The notes beneath the pieces are model-generated. The model was not told where the DNA came from and ran no database searches. It saw only the letters and a list, made by a program, of their open reading frames with translations. Positions 22,764 to 35,723 of a stretch of DNA of 64,000 nt are shown here, one piece after another. Source of the DNA: Zanthoxylum bungeanum (taxonomy: Eukaryota; Streptophyta; Magnoliopsida; Sapindales; Rutaceae); NCBI GenBank assembly GCA_019454045.1, contig SKCR01036776.1, positions 1 to 64,000 of the forward strand. The letters run 5' to 3'. The position numbers and the translations under genes were made by a program. Position 1 is the first letter of the stretch, and the number at the start of each line of letters is the position of its first letter.

Positions 22764-24166
22764 TGCGAATGCGCTCGCAAATAATCCCGGGGCTCGGGTT
22801 CGCTAATTCCAAATTAACGAATTTTTCGTTGCGTCGTAATTAAATCTAATTTAATTAAATAATCATGCCTAGCATAATTACTATTCACGTCGCTAACGAA
22901 TTAATTCTAAATTAATTCGTTCGCCCGAATTAAAATCTAATTTTAATTCCGCGTCGAAATCCAATTTCGTTTAATATATCGAATATATTAATTTATCGAT
23001 TAATTCCAAATTAATCGTTATCTCTCTTTAATTGATATTTTATCCCAGATAAAATATCTCCGCAATTAATCCCAAATTAATTTCTCTCTCATCTAATTAA
23101 TCCCAGATTAATTAAAAGTACGAGTCATACGTCATCGGTGAATCTTCGGGAAGCGACCCATGGGATCCCCGGATATGTTGGCAGTAAATTCGGTTGTCGG
23201 ACTATTCGAACACGTAAGTACCTAGTACTACGTTTATATCGATTTACAAGACAAGGTTGGCTTCTAGCAAAGCGCCATGCCTACCCAATTCTCCAGAAAT
23301 ATCCTTACAGGAATAAAGGATCTATATCAGGCGTAGTATACGTAGTATTGCGTATTTCTGTCCAGTATCAGATGATCACGTGCTAGGCCTGAGGCTAGAA
23401 TTGTGTATGCCCCGTACGAAGCACATGTCGGATGTTTGGTGCCTAGTCTATATAATCGGATAAACATGACCTTGTCATTTTATCCCGATAGCTGCAGCAT
23501 TTAAGAGAACCAGTCCCGTATCCTACGTGGCCATCATCTCCATATGACTGGAGTGACACTTCCATCTTGACATCACACCCAACACACTACGATTCTCAAT
23601 ATACCCAGTATTGGCGTACACAGAACCTGTTAAAGCCCTGGACGACCGCAACCAAAGTATATTGATTGTCGCAAGTATTAGCGGTGCAAGTCTCAAGTTA
23701 AGACCAAATACACCTACCCTGATTTCGGACTTCCATAGACACATAGTCATACTACCAATGGAATTCTGAGGGGGTCTATCCAGAGCGAAGCTTTTTCCCG
23801 TACCATTGGTAAAAAAAAACCTCATATTACACTTGCATGAGTATCATATACCCAAATCTATGAGAACTATGTCGTTGTGCCCTCACAACGCGCACAAGTG
23901 AAATACTAGTCTTTTACGTATTTATCGATGTCCAATATCGATAATACTCTGACTAGGGATATTTAATGATTTATCCTTCGTGGACTGATACTGTCTCATA
24001 TCATTCTCCGTCCAGGAACAAATCATAGGGACCTCCTATCATTTATACATCTAGATGATCTAATCACAAATGATAGGAGTGCAATCTCCTTTGTCACATA
24101 GTTAATTTGTACAACAACACCATGATCTGTACAAATAGTGACGCTATGGGTCATAATTGTCCAACA
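22764..24166 (-). repeat. Element G 3' LTR, truncated
   Basis: Starts on the minus strand at 24166 (TGTTGGACAATT) and runs leftwards to about 22764, where it ends in the tgcgaatgcgctcgc region; the promoter-proximal and R/U5 parts are missing. The PPT lies directly to its right. It contains the palindrome array at about 22810-23110. Confidence 0.9.
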
Positions 24167-26999
24167 ATCTCACACTTGGCCTATAGCCAGTCACTTGAGT
24201 GTCTAACACCCGAACTATGTATGGTTGGCTCAAACTGCTGAGAGAATGCTTTCGTCAGCGGATTTGCATGATTATCATCTGATGGGACTTATTCGATCTT
24301 TACATCGCCACGATGTATGATCTGAACGAATCAGATGAATAGTCGAAGTATGTATCTGGATCGTTGATGAGACCATTAATTCTTTAGCCTTTGCTGACGC
24401 CTAGTTCAGCTGCTAACAGAACTATATCTAATCTAATTAGATTCTTATCGACCCAGAAGGCTTCTATTGCTGCCTCAACTGCAGCAATATTCCGCATTTG
24501 TTGTTTATTCGGTAACAGTATCTTGCTTGGAAGATTTCCAGCTCACTGTACCATTATTCAAACTGTATAGTACCATTTGCGACTTTTAGTCGTCTTTATC
24601 AGTTTAGGAAACTTGCAGTAGTGATCCCAGTCACTCCAAGTTCTCATTCTCCACAGATTAAGACAGCATCCTTAGTTCTCTAAGATACTAACGGATGTTC
24701 TTAACATCAATCCAGTGACTATCACTTGGATTGGCCTGTTTGTGACTTCATATGCTCAAAGCGTATGAGACACCAAGTCGCGTACATTTTTCAATGTACG
24801 AGTTATCGGAGGGTTTTCTCGAAAGCCAAGCTTTCACCGATTGTAATTATGGGAATATCATTTCCAAGAAATGACATATTCTAATTATTTTATAGGACAA
24901 CGATTGTCAGTGCGCTCCTACTAACCTTCTTATATACACAAGAATCATTTTTGTTTTGAATTAAATCATACTCCATTATGATTACATCAAAACGATAATT
25001 CCAAGAACCTATGCTTGCTTCAATCCAAACATGGATCGAACAACCTGCAAACCTTGTTTGCTTGTTATGGTACGATAAAACCGACATGATGTTTTAAACA
25101 TCCTCCAAAAGGTTTCCTTTTAAGGAAAGCGATTTTCCCCTTCAGCTGACATATTTCATAAATGAAACATGCAGCGTTAGCAAGCATTATCCAAATGGAT
25201 TTACCGTGGCAACAAATAAAAGGTTGAATCGTAATCAACACAATGTTGATAACGATACCTTTCCGCTAAAAGCCTAGCTTTACACGTTGGTATGTTGCCA
25301 TCCATGTACGTATTCCTTGAAGACTTATATAGTACCAATAGGCAGAATGCCTTGCGGTACATCAACTAGTATCCAAACTTGTTGATATACATGGAATCCA
25401 ATTCGGATATCATGGCACTTTGCCATAATAGGGAGTCGATACCTTGTATCACTTTTTCATACGTAGTCAGTTGGTATACCTCAATAAGATAGACATCTTT
25501 ATGAGGTGAGATCAGAAACCCATACCCCAGGTTGTTTTCTGACTCTCTCCAACTAACGCGGTTCTTGTGTATTCGAAGATTATGGTATAGTTTCATCCTT
25601 GATGAACTATTTATATTCCATTAAGATTCAGTGCCTGGAATAGTGTTACTCCGACTTTCATCGAGTTTTACTATCCTCCCACTTACCACTGCATATCGGT
25701 ATTCCTCTTAGGAAAATCGCATGGTGAGCAACAATTACATTGTTCTCTTATGAGTTGTATAAATACTATACTTTGGTATCCCTAGGATAACCTACAATTG
25801 GCACTTATCCAAATTTGGGTTCTAGTTTGGTATCATCCAAACATATGCCTAACATACCCAAATATTCAGGAATGAGAAAACCCAGTTTCTTTCCTGTTTA
25901 TATCTAATATGAAATCTGTCTAACAGATTTTAATGTAACCTTATTCAAAATAAGTTCTTGCACTGTTAATGCGTATCCTTTGAAGGAAAAGGTAGCTCAT
26001 TGCGACTCATGATTAACCTTATCATGTCCAACAAAATTCGGTTTATCCAGTTTCAGACACATCGTCAAATTGACGTGTTTCAGGAGGAGTCCTGTTTGAA
26101 AGAATATTTTACTCTTTCAAGTATATTAGAAACTTATTGCCTAAGTATTTTCCATTACGGTCTTACCGTGACGGTTTAATACTTTAGCCGATCTGTTTGT
26201 CTATTTCGCGTCGAAACTATAAAAGTTTCTGATTTGTGTTCTTGAAAAGAAACACATAACCATAACGCGATGCCGTATCTGTAAAGGTCACAAAATATTC
26301 ATATCCACCTCTAGCCTAGCTAGACATGGGCCCACTTGCTTCACTATGAACTAGGGCTAACAGATCGGTGGCATTTACACTTTTACCAAGTAAATAGTGT
26401 TTTAGGCATTTTGCCAATAAACTAGATTCGTAGACTTTATTTGAATTAAATCAAATTTGTCCTAGTACCCACTCTTCGAAAGTGTGGATATACGATTCTT
26501 GTTTAATTGTGTCTCAGACAACAATGCCATAATTAAGTTTCATCTGATCAAATCAGTTTGAGCTAATTGTTTGTCATGTTATATGTTTGAGATATTATTT
26601 ATATTCAAAATATAAATTCTATCGTTCACATCTAATGTGTTTATCTCAATATCATCTTTATATAATAAAACACTTTAGTGTTCTAGGATATAAAGGTTCA
26701 CCCGCAGCGGGTTGAACACTGATATAGAGATACTGTTTCTAGTCAAACTAGTTACATTATAACAGTTTCCAAATTTAGGTCCACACCCGAGGGTAGTTCC
26801 TAAAATTAGGTTTCTGCGGTTAAAACAGTGACTTTCGTCCCGTTTTCTATTCGCAGATAAATCTCTATTGAAGTCAGTATCCTGTTCAAAACAGATTCTG
26901 AACATCAATACATATAATTTATGTATCACATTGAGTATTTAAAATCCAATTTTAATGCTAGTTATGAACATAATATTAACAAACATATTTGAAGTCAGA
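24167..26999 (-). pseudogene. Element G pol remnant
   Basis: Read leftwards: protease at about 26690-26960, pre-integrase near 26440-26560, integrase near 26000-26400, linker, RT near 24890-25620, RNase H near 24180-24700, then the PPT-like stretch (24167-24178, minus agattt preceded by ccaagtgtg). Recognisable pieces are IQGIDSLLWQSAM before RT (25366-25596) and DSCVYKKVSRSALTIVVL in RT (24890-25087). The protease active-site change is the one seen in F and H. Stops and indels are frequent and no domain is intact. Confidence 0.78.
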
Positions 27000-27632
27000 G
27001 CCTTGCCCCGTCTTCATTTCCTTCATGTCTGCTTTGTCCAAACGGCAGTCACGCTTCCGCGATCCCGTTTGCCACAATTTAGGCAGACATTTTGGGATAT
27101 ATCTTTTATCTTCCTAGAAGATTATAATGATATTGCCTTTCCCTTTTCATATTCCAGAAGCCTTTGGCCAAGCCTTGGCCTTCTAGAATATTGAAGTAAG
27201 GTGCGCCTTGCGCTACTTGCCTTATTGCAAACTTTGCCTTTGTCTCATTGAGAATAGTCATTAACTCTCCAAGAGTTATTTATTGCAATTTAGTACTTCT
27301 AAAATCTAAAGATAGATTTATGAAGATCCTTCAATTTCATTATCATACTTTAAGGATCTAATCCTTAGTTCTGATTAAGAAATTAAGGAGTCTACTGCGA
27401 CAAGCTTAATGGATTAAGCACTAAAGTTATCATCACATAAATCTTCCAAAGATTATGCTATACTATTTGCTTAATTCCGGGCTTAGGCCTAATATGTTAT
27501 TTTATCAAATAAAGTAACTTATTAGTTTCCAGGACCATCCTGAAATTTTTATTCCCAAAATGAAAATTAAACCATTTAAATACATTTTCCCTAGTATTAT
27601 GTTTTAAATGTCAATCTTTCAATTTTATCTTG
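27000..27632 (-). pseudogene. Element G gag remnant
   Basis: Homologous to gag of A, read from about 27632 leftwards. The zinc-knuckle region lies near 27045-27090 and is degraded. The segment corresponding to the Lys-rich tail and the AKGF phrase (about 27150-27200) closely resembles F. Many stops; no product expected. Confidence 0.72.
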
Positions 27633-27863
27633 ATTCTAATAGTCCAACTAATTAATCAACGATTTAGGTACTATTTAATATAATGATTACTACAGTACAA
27701 CTATTTAATCAACTATAATTAATAGATCAATTATATTGATTACTATAATCCAATTATAAAATCAACTATAAATGAATTGTTTGAATACAGTCCAACTTTT
27801 TATTAAAACAACGTTTAAATATTAGTCCAACTAACATTTAATACATTTGACGAATGATATTTG
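27633..27863 (-). other. Element G leader, gag-proximal part
   Basis: Non-coding leader between gag and the H insertion, rich in atagttgattat-like words as in F and H. It ends with atttg (27859-27863), the target duplication of H; the rest of this leader is at 37716-39184. Confidence 0.82.
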
Positions 27864-29889
27864 TGTTAGTTTCTATTAAGGTCCCAAGATCAATAATAAG
27901 CATGAAAACATGTGTGAATAACAATCGAGAATTTGCAGAATACTTACATCGATCGGTTGAGCGACGCGGTAGGCAATAAAATCAACTTTTCTGCCCTTGG
28001 ACTGGTTCGGCAGTGAGCATATTTCTTCATTGTCTTTGGCTCGGTTTTGGTCATTCGTCAAGCTCCAAGCTTCGTCGAACGATTCCCGGCTCATGGGTGG
28101 ACTTCCCTATCACCTTCGCATGTCTCGTAAGTGTGCTAACACTTGTGATTTTGCCACAAAATCCACTCTTGTGCTTCCCACTGCTCATGGCAGTTCACAG
28201 CAAACCAGAAGGTTTTTGCCACTCCATGGGCGTGAAGAAGAGATAGATGAGAGGAAGAGAGAGTTATCTTTGTTGGTTCCAAATTTGTGTATTAAATACA
28301 CACATTTGAATTTCAAATGCATTTGCCATGAATATGGATTTCAAAAGTCAAGCCATAAATGGCTCCAACCACCAACATCACTCAATCACATCAATCATAA
28401 GTTGTCAAGTCACATCACTCAAAGTGACAAGTGATTTGACGCTTGATGCGACTAGCGATTTGACGCTTGATTTGACTTGTGTGCCGCGCTTGAATTCGAA
28501 ATGCGAATGCGCTCGCAAATAATCCCGGGCTCGGGTTCGCTAATTCCAAATTAACGAATTTTCCGTTGCGTCGTAATTAAATGATTACGCCTAGCGAAAT
28601 CACTATTCATGTTGCTAACGAATTAATTCTAAATTAATTCGTTCACCCGAATTAAAATATAATTTTAATTCCGCGTCGAAATCCAATTTCGTTTAATATA
28701 TCAAATATATTAATTTCACGATTAATTCCAAATTAATCGTTATCTCTCTTTAATTGATATTTTATCCCAGATAAAATATCTCCATAATTAATCCCAGATT
28801 AATTTTCTCTCTCTTCTAATTAATCCCAGATTAATTTAGAGTGCGAGTCATACGTCATCGGTGAATCTTTGGGAAGCGACCCATGAGATCCCCGGATATG
28901 TTGGCAGTAAATTCGGTCGTCGGACTATCCGAACACGTAAGTACCTCGTACTACGTTTATACCGATTTACAAGACAAGGTTGGCCTCTAGCAAAGCGCCA
29001 TGCCTTCCCAATTCTCCGGAAATATCCTTACAGGAATAAAGGATCTATATCAGGCGTAGTATACGTGGTAATGCGTATTTCTGTCCAGTATTAGATGATC
29101 ACGTGTTAAGCCTGAGGCTGGAATTGTGTCTGCCCCGTACGAAGCACATGTCGGATGTCTGGTGCCTAGTCTCTATAATCGGATAAACATGACCTTGTCA
29201 TTTTATCCCGATAGCTACAGCATTTAAGAGAACCAGTCCCGTATCCTACGTGACCATCATCTCTATATGACTGGAGTGACACTTCCATATTGACATCACA
29301 CCCAACACACTACGATTCTCAATATACCCAGTATTGGCGTACACAGAACCTGTTAAAGCCCTGGACGACTATAACCAAAGTATATTGATTGTCGCAAGTA
29401 TTAGCTGTGCAAGTCTCAGGTTAAGACCAAATACACCTACCCTGATTTCGGACTTCCATAGACACATAGTCATACTACCAATGGAATTCCGAGGGGGTCT
29501 ATCCAGAACGAAGCTATTTCCCATACCATCGGTAAAACACAACCTCCTATTACACTTGCATGAGTATCCTAAACCCAAATATATGAGAACTATGTCGTTG
29601 TGCCCTCACAACGCGCACAAGTGCAATACTAGTCTTTTACGTATTTATCGATGTCCAATCTCGATAATACTCTGACTAGGGATATTTAATGATTTATCCT
29701 TCGTGGACTGATACTGTCTCATATCATTCTCAATCCAGGAACAAATCATAGGGACCTCCTATCATTTATATATCTAGGTGATCTAATCACAAATGATAAG
29801 AGTGCAATCTCCTTTGTCACATAGTTAATTTGTACAAAAACACGATGATCTGTACAAATAGTGACGCTATGGGTCATAATTGTCCAACA
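27864..29889 (-). repeat. Element H 3' LTR
   Basis: Minus-strand LTR starting at 29889 (TGTTGGACAATT) and ending at 27864. The terminal CCAACA has one change (CTAACA). The PPT (cccactt on the plus strand) lies just to the right. By eye it differs from the other H LTR at about 5 percent over the first 200 bases of the U5 side. Palindrome array at about 28550-28830. Confidence 0.94.
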
Positions 29890-32779
29890 ATCTCCCACTT
29901 GGCCTATATCCAGTCACTCGAGTGCTTGACACCCGAACTATGTACGGTTGGCTCAAATTACTGAGGAATGCTTTCGTCAGTGGATTTGCATGATTATCGT
30001 CTGATGCGATTTATTCGATCATCACATCGCCACGATATATGATCCGAACGAATCAGATGAATATCGAAGTATGTATCTGGATCGTTGATGAGACTATTAA
30101 TTCGTTAGCCTGTGCTGACGCTTAGCTCAGCTGCTAACAGAATTATATCTAATCTACTTAGATTTATTTATCGACCCATAAGGCTTCTATTGCCGCCTCA
30201 GCTACAGCAATAACCCGTATTTGTTGTTTATACGGTAACAGTATCTTGCTTGGAAGATTTCCAGTTCAATTTACCGTTATTCAAACTATATAGTACCGTT
30301 TGCGACTTATAATCGTCTTATCGGTTTAGGAAACTTGCTACAGTGATCCCAGTCACTTCAAGTTCTCCATCTCCATATGACTAAGACAACATCCTTAGTT
30401 CTCTAAGATACTAACGGATGTTCTTAACATCAATCTAGTGACTATCACTCGGATTGGCCTGTTTGTGAATCCATATGCTCAAAGCGTATGAGACACCAGG
30501 TCGCGCACATTTTTTTAATTTACAAATCCACGGAGAATTTTCGAAAACCAAGCTTTCGCCGATATTTATTATGGGAATATCATTTCCAAGAAATGACATA
30601 TTATCATTATTTATAAGACAGCTATTGTCAGTGCGCTCCCACTAACCCTCTTATATACACAAGAATCATTTACGTTTTGGATTAAATCATAAATCATTAT
30701 GATTACATCAAAATGATAATTCTAAGAACCTATGCTTGCTTCAATCCAAAATTGGATCGAATAACCTGCAAACCTTGTTTGCTAGTTTTGGTACGAAAAA
30801 ACCGACAGGATGTTGTAAACATCCTCCAAATGGTTTCCTTTTAAGGAAAGCGATTTTCCCGTTAAGCTAACATATTTCATAAATGAAACATGCAGCATTA
30901 GCAAGCATTATCCAAATGGATTTACCGTGGCAACATGTAAAAGGTTGAATCGTAGTCAACACAATGTTGATAACGATACCTTTCCGCTACAAGCCTAGCT
31001 TAGTACGTTGGTATGTTGCCATCCATGTATGTCTTCCCTGAAGACTTATAGTACCAATAGGCACAACGCCTTGCGGTACATCAACTAGTATCCAAACTGG
31101 TTGATATACATGGAATCCATCTCGGATTCATGACACTTTGTCATAATAGGGAGTCGATACCTTGTATCATTTCCTCATACGTAGTCAGTTGGTATACCTC
31201 AATAAGATAGACATCTTTATGAGGTGAGATCAAAAACACATACCCTAGGTTGTTTTCTGAATCTCTCTGACATACGCAGTTCTTGTGTATTCGAAGATTA
31301 ATGGTATAGTTTCATCCTTGATGAAATATTTATGTTCCATTAGGAATCGGTGCCATGAACAGTATTACTCGATTTTCATCGAGTTTTACTATCCTCCCAC
31401 TTACCACTACATATCGGTATTCCTCTCAGGAAAACCGCATGGTGAGCAACAATCTAATTGTTCTCTGGTGAGATGTATAAGTACAATACTCATGGTATCC
31501 CTAGGATCACCTACAATTGGCACTTATCCAAATTTGGGTTTTAGTTTGGTATCACCCAAACACATGCCTAGCATACCCAAATTATCAGGAATGAGAAACC
31601 CAGTTTCGTTCCTGTTCATATCTAATATGATATCTGTCAAACAGATTTTTATGGAACCTTATTCTAAATAAGTTTTGCACTGTTTATGCTTATCCGTTGA
31701 AGGAAATGGTAGCTCAGAGCGACTCATGATTAACCTTATCATGTCCAATAAAATTCGGTTTATCCGTTCGGACACACCGTCAAACTGACGTGTTCCGGGA
31801 GGAGTCCTCATTGAAAGAATACTATACTCTTTCAAGTATATTAGAAACTTATTGCTTAAGTATTTTCCATTACGGTCTTACCGTGACGGTTTAATACTTT
31901 AGCTTATCTGTTTGTCTATTTTCGTGTCGAAACTATAAAAGTTTCTGATTTGTGTTCTTCAAAAGAAACATATAACCATAACGTGATGCCACATCCGTAA
32001 GGTCACGAAATATTCATATCCACATCTAGCCTAGCTAGACATGGGCCCACTTGCTTCACTATGAACTAGGGCTATCAGATCTGTGGTATTTGTAATTTTA
32101 CCAAGTAAATAGTGTTTTAGGCACTTTGCCCAATAAACTAGATTCGTAGACTTTATTTGATTGGAATCAAATGTGTCCTAGTACCCACTCTCCGAAAGAG
32201 TGGATATACGATTCTTGTTTAATTGTGTCCCAGACAACAATGCCACATCAGTTTCTTCTGATCAAATCAGTTCGAACTATTTGTTTGTCATAATATATAT
32301 TTGAGATTTATTTATATTCAAAATATAAATTCTGTTATTCACATCTAATGTGTATATCTCAATATCATCTTTATATAATGAAACACTTCAGTGTTCTATA
32401 ATATAAAGGTTCATCCGCAACGGATTAAACACTGATATAAAGATAATGTATCTAGTCAAACTAGTTACATTATAACAGTTTCCAAATTTAGGTACACACC
32501 CGAAGGTAGTTCCTAAACTTAGGTATCTACAGTCCAAATTTAGGTACACACCCGAAGGTAGTTCCTAAACTTAGGTATCTACAGTTAAAACAGGGACATT
32601 CGACCCGTTTCCAATTCGCAGATTAATTCTCAATTGAAGTCAGTATCCTGTTCAAAACATATTCAGAACATCAATATATATTTATGTACCACACTGAGTA
32701 TTTAAAATCCAATTTTAATACTAGTTGTGAACATAATGATGACAAACATATTTGAAGTTAGAGCCTTGCTCGTCTTAAT
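29890..32779 (-). pseudogene. Element H pol remnant
   Basis: Read leftwards from the protease (about 32380-32720) through pre-integrase (about 32160-32260), integrase (about 31690-32130), linker, RT (about 30620-31300) and RNase H (about 29900-30450) to the PPT (29890-29900, minus agtgggagat). The protease active site has the lesion also seen in F and G. A 52-bp tandem duplication lies within the protease region at 32482-32585. No domain retains an open frame of useful length. Confidence 0.78.
32482..32585 (+). repeat. 52-bp tandem duplication in H protease region
   Basis: Two adjacent, essentially identical 52-base copies, each starting ccaaatttaggtacacaccc. F, G and the other copies have a single copy at this place, so the duplication occurred in H. 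52 is not a multiple of three, so it also shifts the frame. Confidence 0.92.
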
Positions 32780-33390
32780 TCCTTCATGTCTGCTTTGTTC
32801 AAACGGCAGTCACGCTTCCGCGATCCTGTTTGCCACATTTGGGCAGACATTTTGGGATATGTCATTTATCTTCCCAGAAGACTATAATGATTTTACCTTT
32901 GCCCTTTTCACATTCCAGTAGCCTTTGGCCAAGCCTCGGGTTTCTAGAATATCGAAGTAAGGTGCGCCTTGCGCTACTTGCCTAATTGCAACGTTTGACT
33001 TTGTCTCCTTGAGAATAGTCATTAACTCTCCAAGAGTTATTATTGCAATTTTAGTACTTCTAAAATTTAAAAATAGATTTATGAAGATCCTTCAATTTCA
33101 TTATCATACTTTAAGGATCTAATACTTAGTTCTGATTCAGAAATTAAGGAGTATACTCTGGTAAGTATAATGGATTAAGCACTAAAGTTATCATCACATA
33201 AATCTTCCAAAGATTATGCTCTACTATTTGCTTAACTCCGGGCTTAGACATAATATGTTATTTTATCAAATAAAGTAACTTATTATTTTCCAGGACCATC
33301 CTGAAATTTATTCACAATTTTGAAAATTAAACCATTTAAATACATTTTCCCTAGGATTTTGTTTTAAATGTCAATCTTTCAATTTAATCT
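32780..33390 (-). pseudogene. Element H gag remnant
   Basis: Homologous to gag of A and closest to F and G. The decayed zinc knuckle lies near 32804-32855. The start region corresponding to MAGKIGV in A lies near 33390 but has no ATG in the expected frame. Not translatable as one protein. Confidence 0.72.
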
Positions 33391-35709
33391 TGATTCTAAT
33401 AGTCCAACTATTTAATCAACGATTAAGGTACTAATTATTATAATGATTACAATAGTCCAACTATTTAATCAACTATAATTTAATAGATTAAATTCAATTA
33501 TATTGATTACTATAATCCAATTATAAAATCAACTATAAATGAATAGTTTGAATATATAGTCCAACTATTTATTGAAACAAAAATTTAAATATTAGACCAA
33601 CTAACATTTAATTTATTTGACGAATTGATATTTGTTGAGCGCGTATGGCAAGTAATTAAACGAATATTGCAAATTTAATTTTTGCCTCCCACTATTTTTC
33701 GGCGAGCCTCTAACCCTCTGTCGAGTACTCGGGAAACCGCGTTTCCTAGTGGGCTAGGATCCCATTAAATATCACACAATCTTGACTTTGGCCAACAAAT
33801 TGTATGATAATTAACGAGGTAGATCTCTAAGATCGATTGGATCCAATCTAATTCCTAGATCTGGTAGGAGGACATCCAAGTCCGAAACATATATCTTATA
33901 TATGCCAATACATCCAATGTATTACCTAACCTTTTTCCTCTGAATCAACTAAGCCTTGGCTTTGGCATAAAAAACTTAGTGATCCCAGTCAAGCGCGACC
34001 CATTGACCATGGAAAACTTCGTAATCAATGTCGATGGACAAGAAGTGGTCTTGACTTTGGCCAACAAACCACAACTTGGACAAGACACTGACATGGAACA
34101 AAGCTCGCGTGATTCAAACACACCCTCGACGGACAAAGGCCTTGACTTTGGCCAACAAGCCAATGCCAGTCTCGGATCTTGAGTGAGAATCACTCAATGG
34201 AAGGAAAAACGCTTAATATTTTGCGAGGGTTTTTCGAGTGCAATTGACAACCAATTTATTATCTTTGTTAAGGTCTCATCATCATCATACACCCTTAAAC
34301 ATGCATTCTAAACACATAATAAAGCGCGTATAATAAAATAATAATGATATGCAGATGGATACTTTACACATTGATCCTAGATCAAATCTCTCCATTTCTC
34401 TCTCCCGCTAGCACAAATATTTCTTCTACCCCTTACACTACACTTCTAAAGAAACCTCATTTACATTGAGGGGATAGGTGAGAAGAGAATACAAAGAAAT
34501 GAGAGGTAATAAGGCTGGACACGCAGGTCCAATTAATAAATCAAATTTATTACAACAATTTCTAAAAATGTCCCACCCATCTAATATCCAACTGATATAC
34601 ATTATTCATGCATCGCAACCATGTATTCACACAAGTATGTTATCAATCAATCTAATCAAATTAATTAATCTGATAATTAGTGATCATCCAATGTTCAAAC
34701 AACGATTTGATTTTGCTCGAGTCAAACTCGTTTTGCGAATAAGTACTCAAAGTACGAATTCTCGAATTAAATTAAACTACATCATTAAATCCAATTTAAT
34801 ATGCATTCAATTCTAATTCGCTATTTAATTCCAAATTAAATATTACACTTTATTGATAAACCTTTTACGACCTAAATTCCAAATTTAATCGTTTCGGGTC
34901 TCAAAGCCCGATTAACGTCTAACGTCAATTTAATTAAAGTCCAATGGGCTTTTAATTAATTTCTTAAGGCGTGGACTTTTGGTCAACTCGAGTCAAACCG
35001 AATAACCAAAATCCAATCCGGGAGTTACCCCATAAGCCCATAAATCAATCTTGGCCCATTAGGCCCAATTAAACTTTAAAGGTCCATTAAGTCGCATTTG
35101 GGCTTTATGGATGCGGTTTTGGGCCCAATTGGATCCAATCCAATTTTCCTTAACCCAAATTTGTACAACAAAGCCCAACAAGCCCATTAACAACTTTAAA
35201 AGCCCAAATCCAATTTTAAGGCCCAATTATAATTAAATCACAAAACCCAATTTCACAATTTAATTACATAAAGTGCATTACACAATTAATTACCCAATTA
35301 ACATTTCTAAAACATCAATTAACATAACGAATCATGTTCATCATCATCATCACATGTCCAACACATTTTGATTAAAATCAAACCCATAATTACATGCTCA
35401 GAGTCTCGGCCAAGTGGGATTTTCCAAATCAATTCGGTTTCAATCAAATTAAATCTGCAATCAACATTTCCCGATTGTTTCCAACTCATCTAATGAATCA
35501 AAAAACAAAATTCCAAGACAATAGGGCAATGGTGACTTTCGGGCAAGCTAAGTCAATTGGGGATGTCCAATTCAAAATTCATAAAATTGACAATGCATAA
35601 CACTATTTTATCATCAATTAAGCATACTCAAACATCCAATTTCATCCAAATATGCTCAAATCATTTTTACCCAATTTTAAGCCCTAAATCAATTTCATGC
35701 TCAAACCTT
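33391..35709 (-). other. Element H non-coding leader
   Basis: Collinear with the other leaders. The hairpin pair is at 33732-33759 and the repeated ggccaaagtcaag word lies near 33785, 34056 and 34146 (reverse complement). Both strands are open over about 33945-34193. The remainder is AT-rich with the family's tgggcc-rich section (about 34960-35240). No gene seen. Confidence 0.8.
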
Positions 35710-35722
35710 GCTCTAAATGCCA
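35710..35722 (-). other. Element H primer-binding site, degenerate
   Basis: On the minus strand tggcatttagagc, a mutated form of tggtatcagagc, one base inside the 5' LTR end. It confirms that 35724-37715 is the 5' LTR. Confidence 0.8.
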
Positions 35723-35723
35723 T

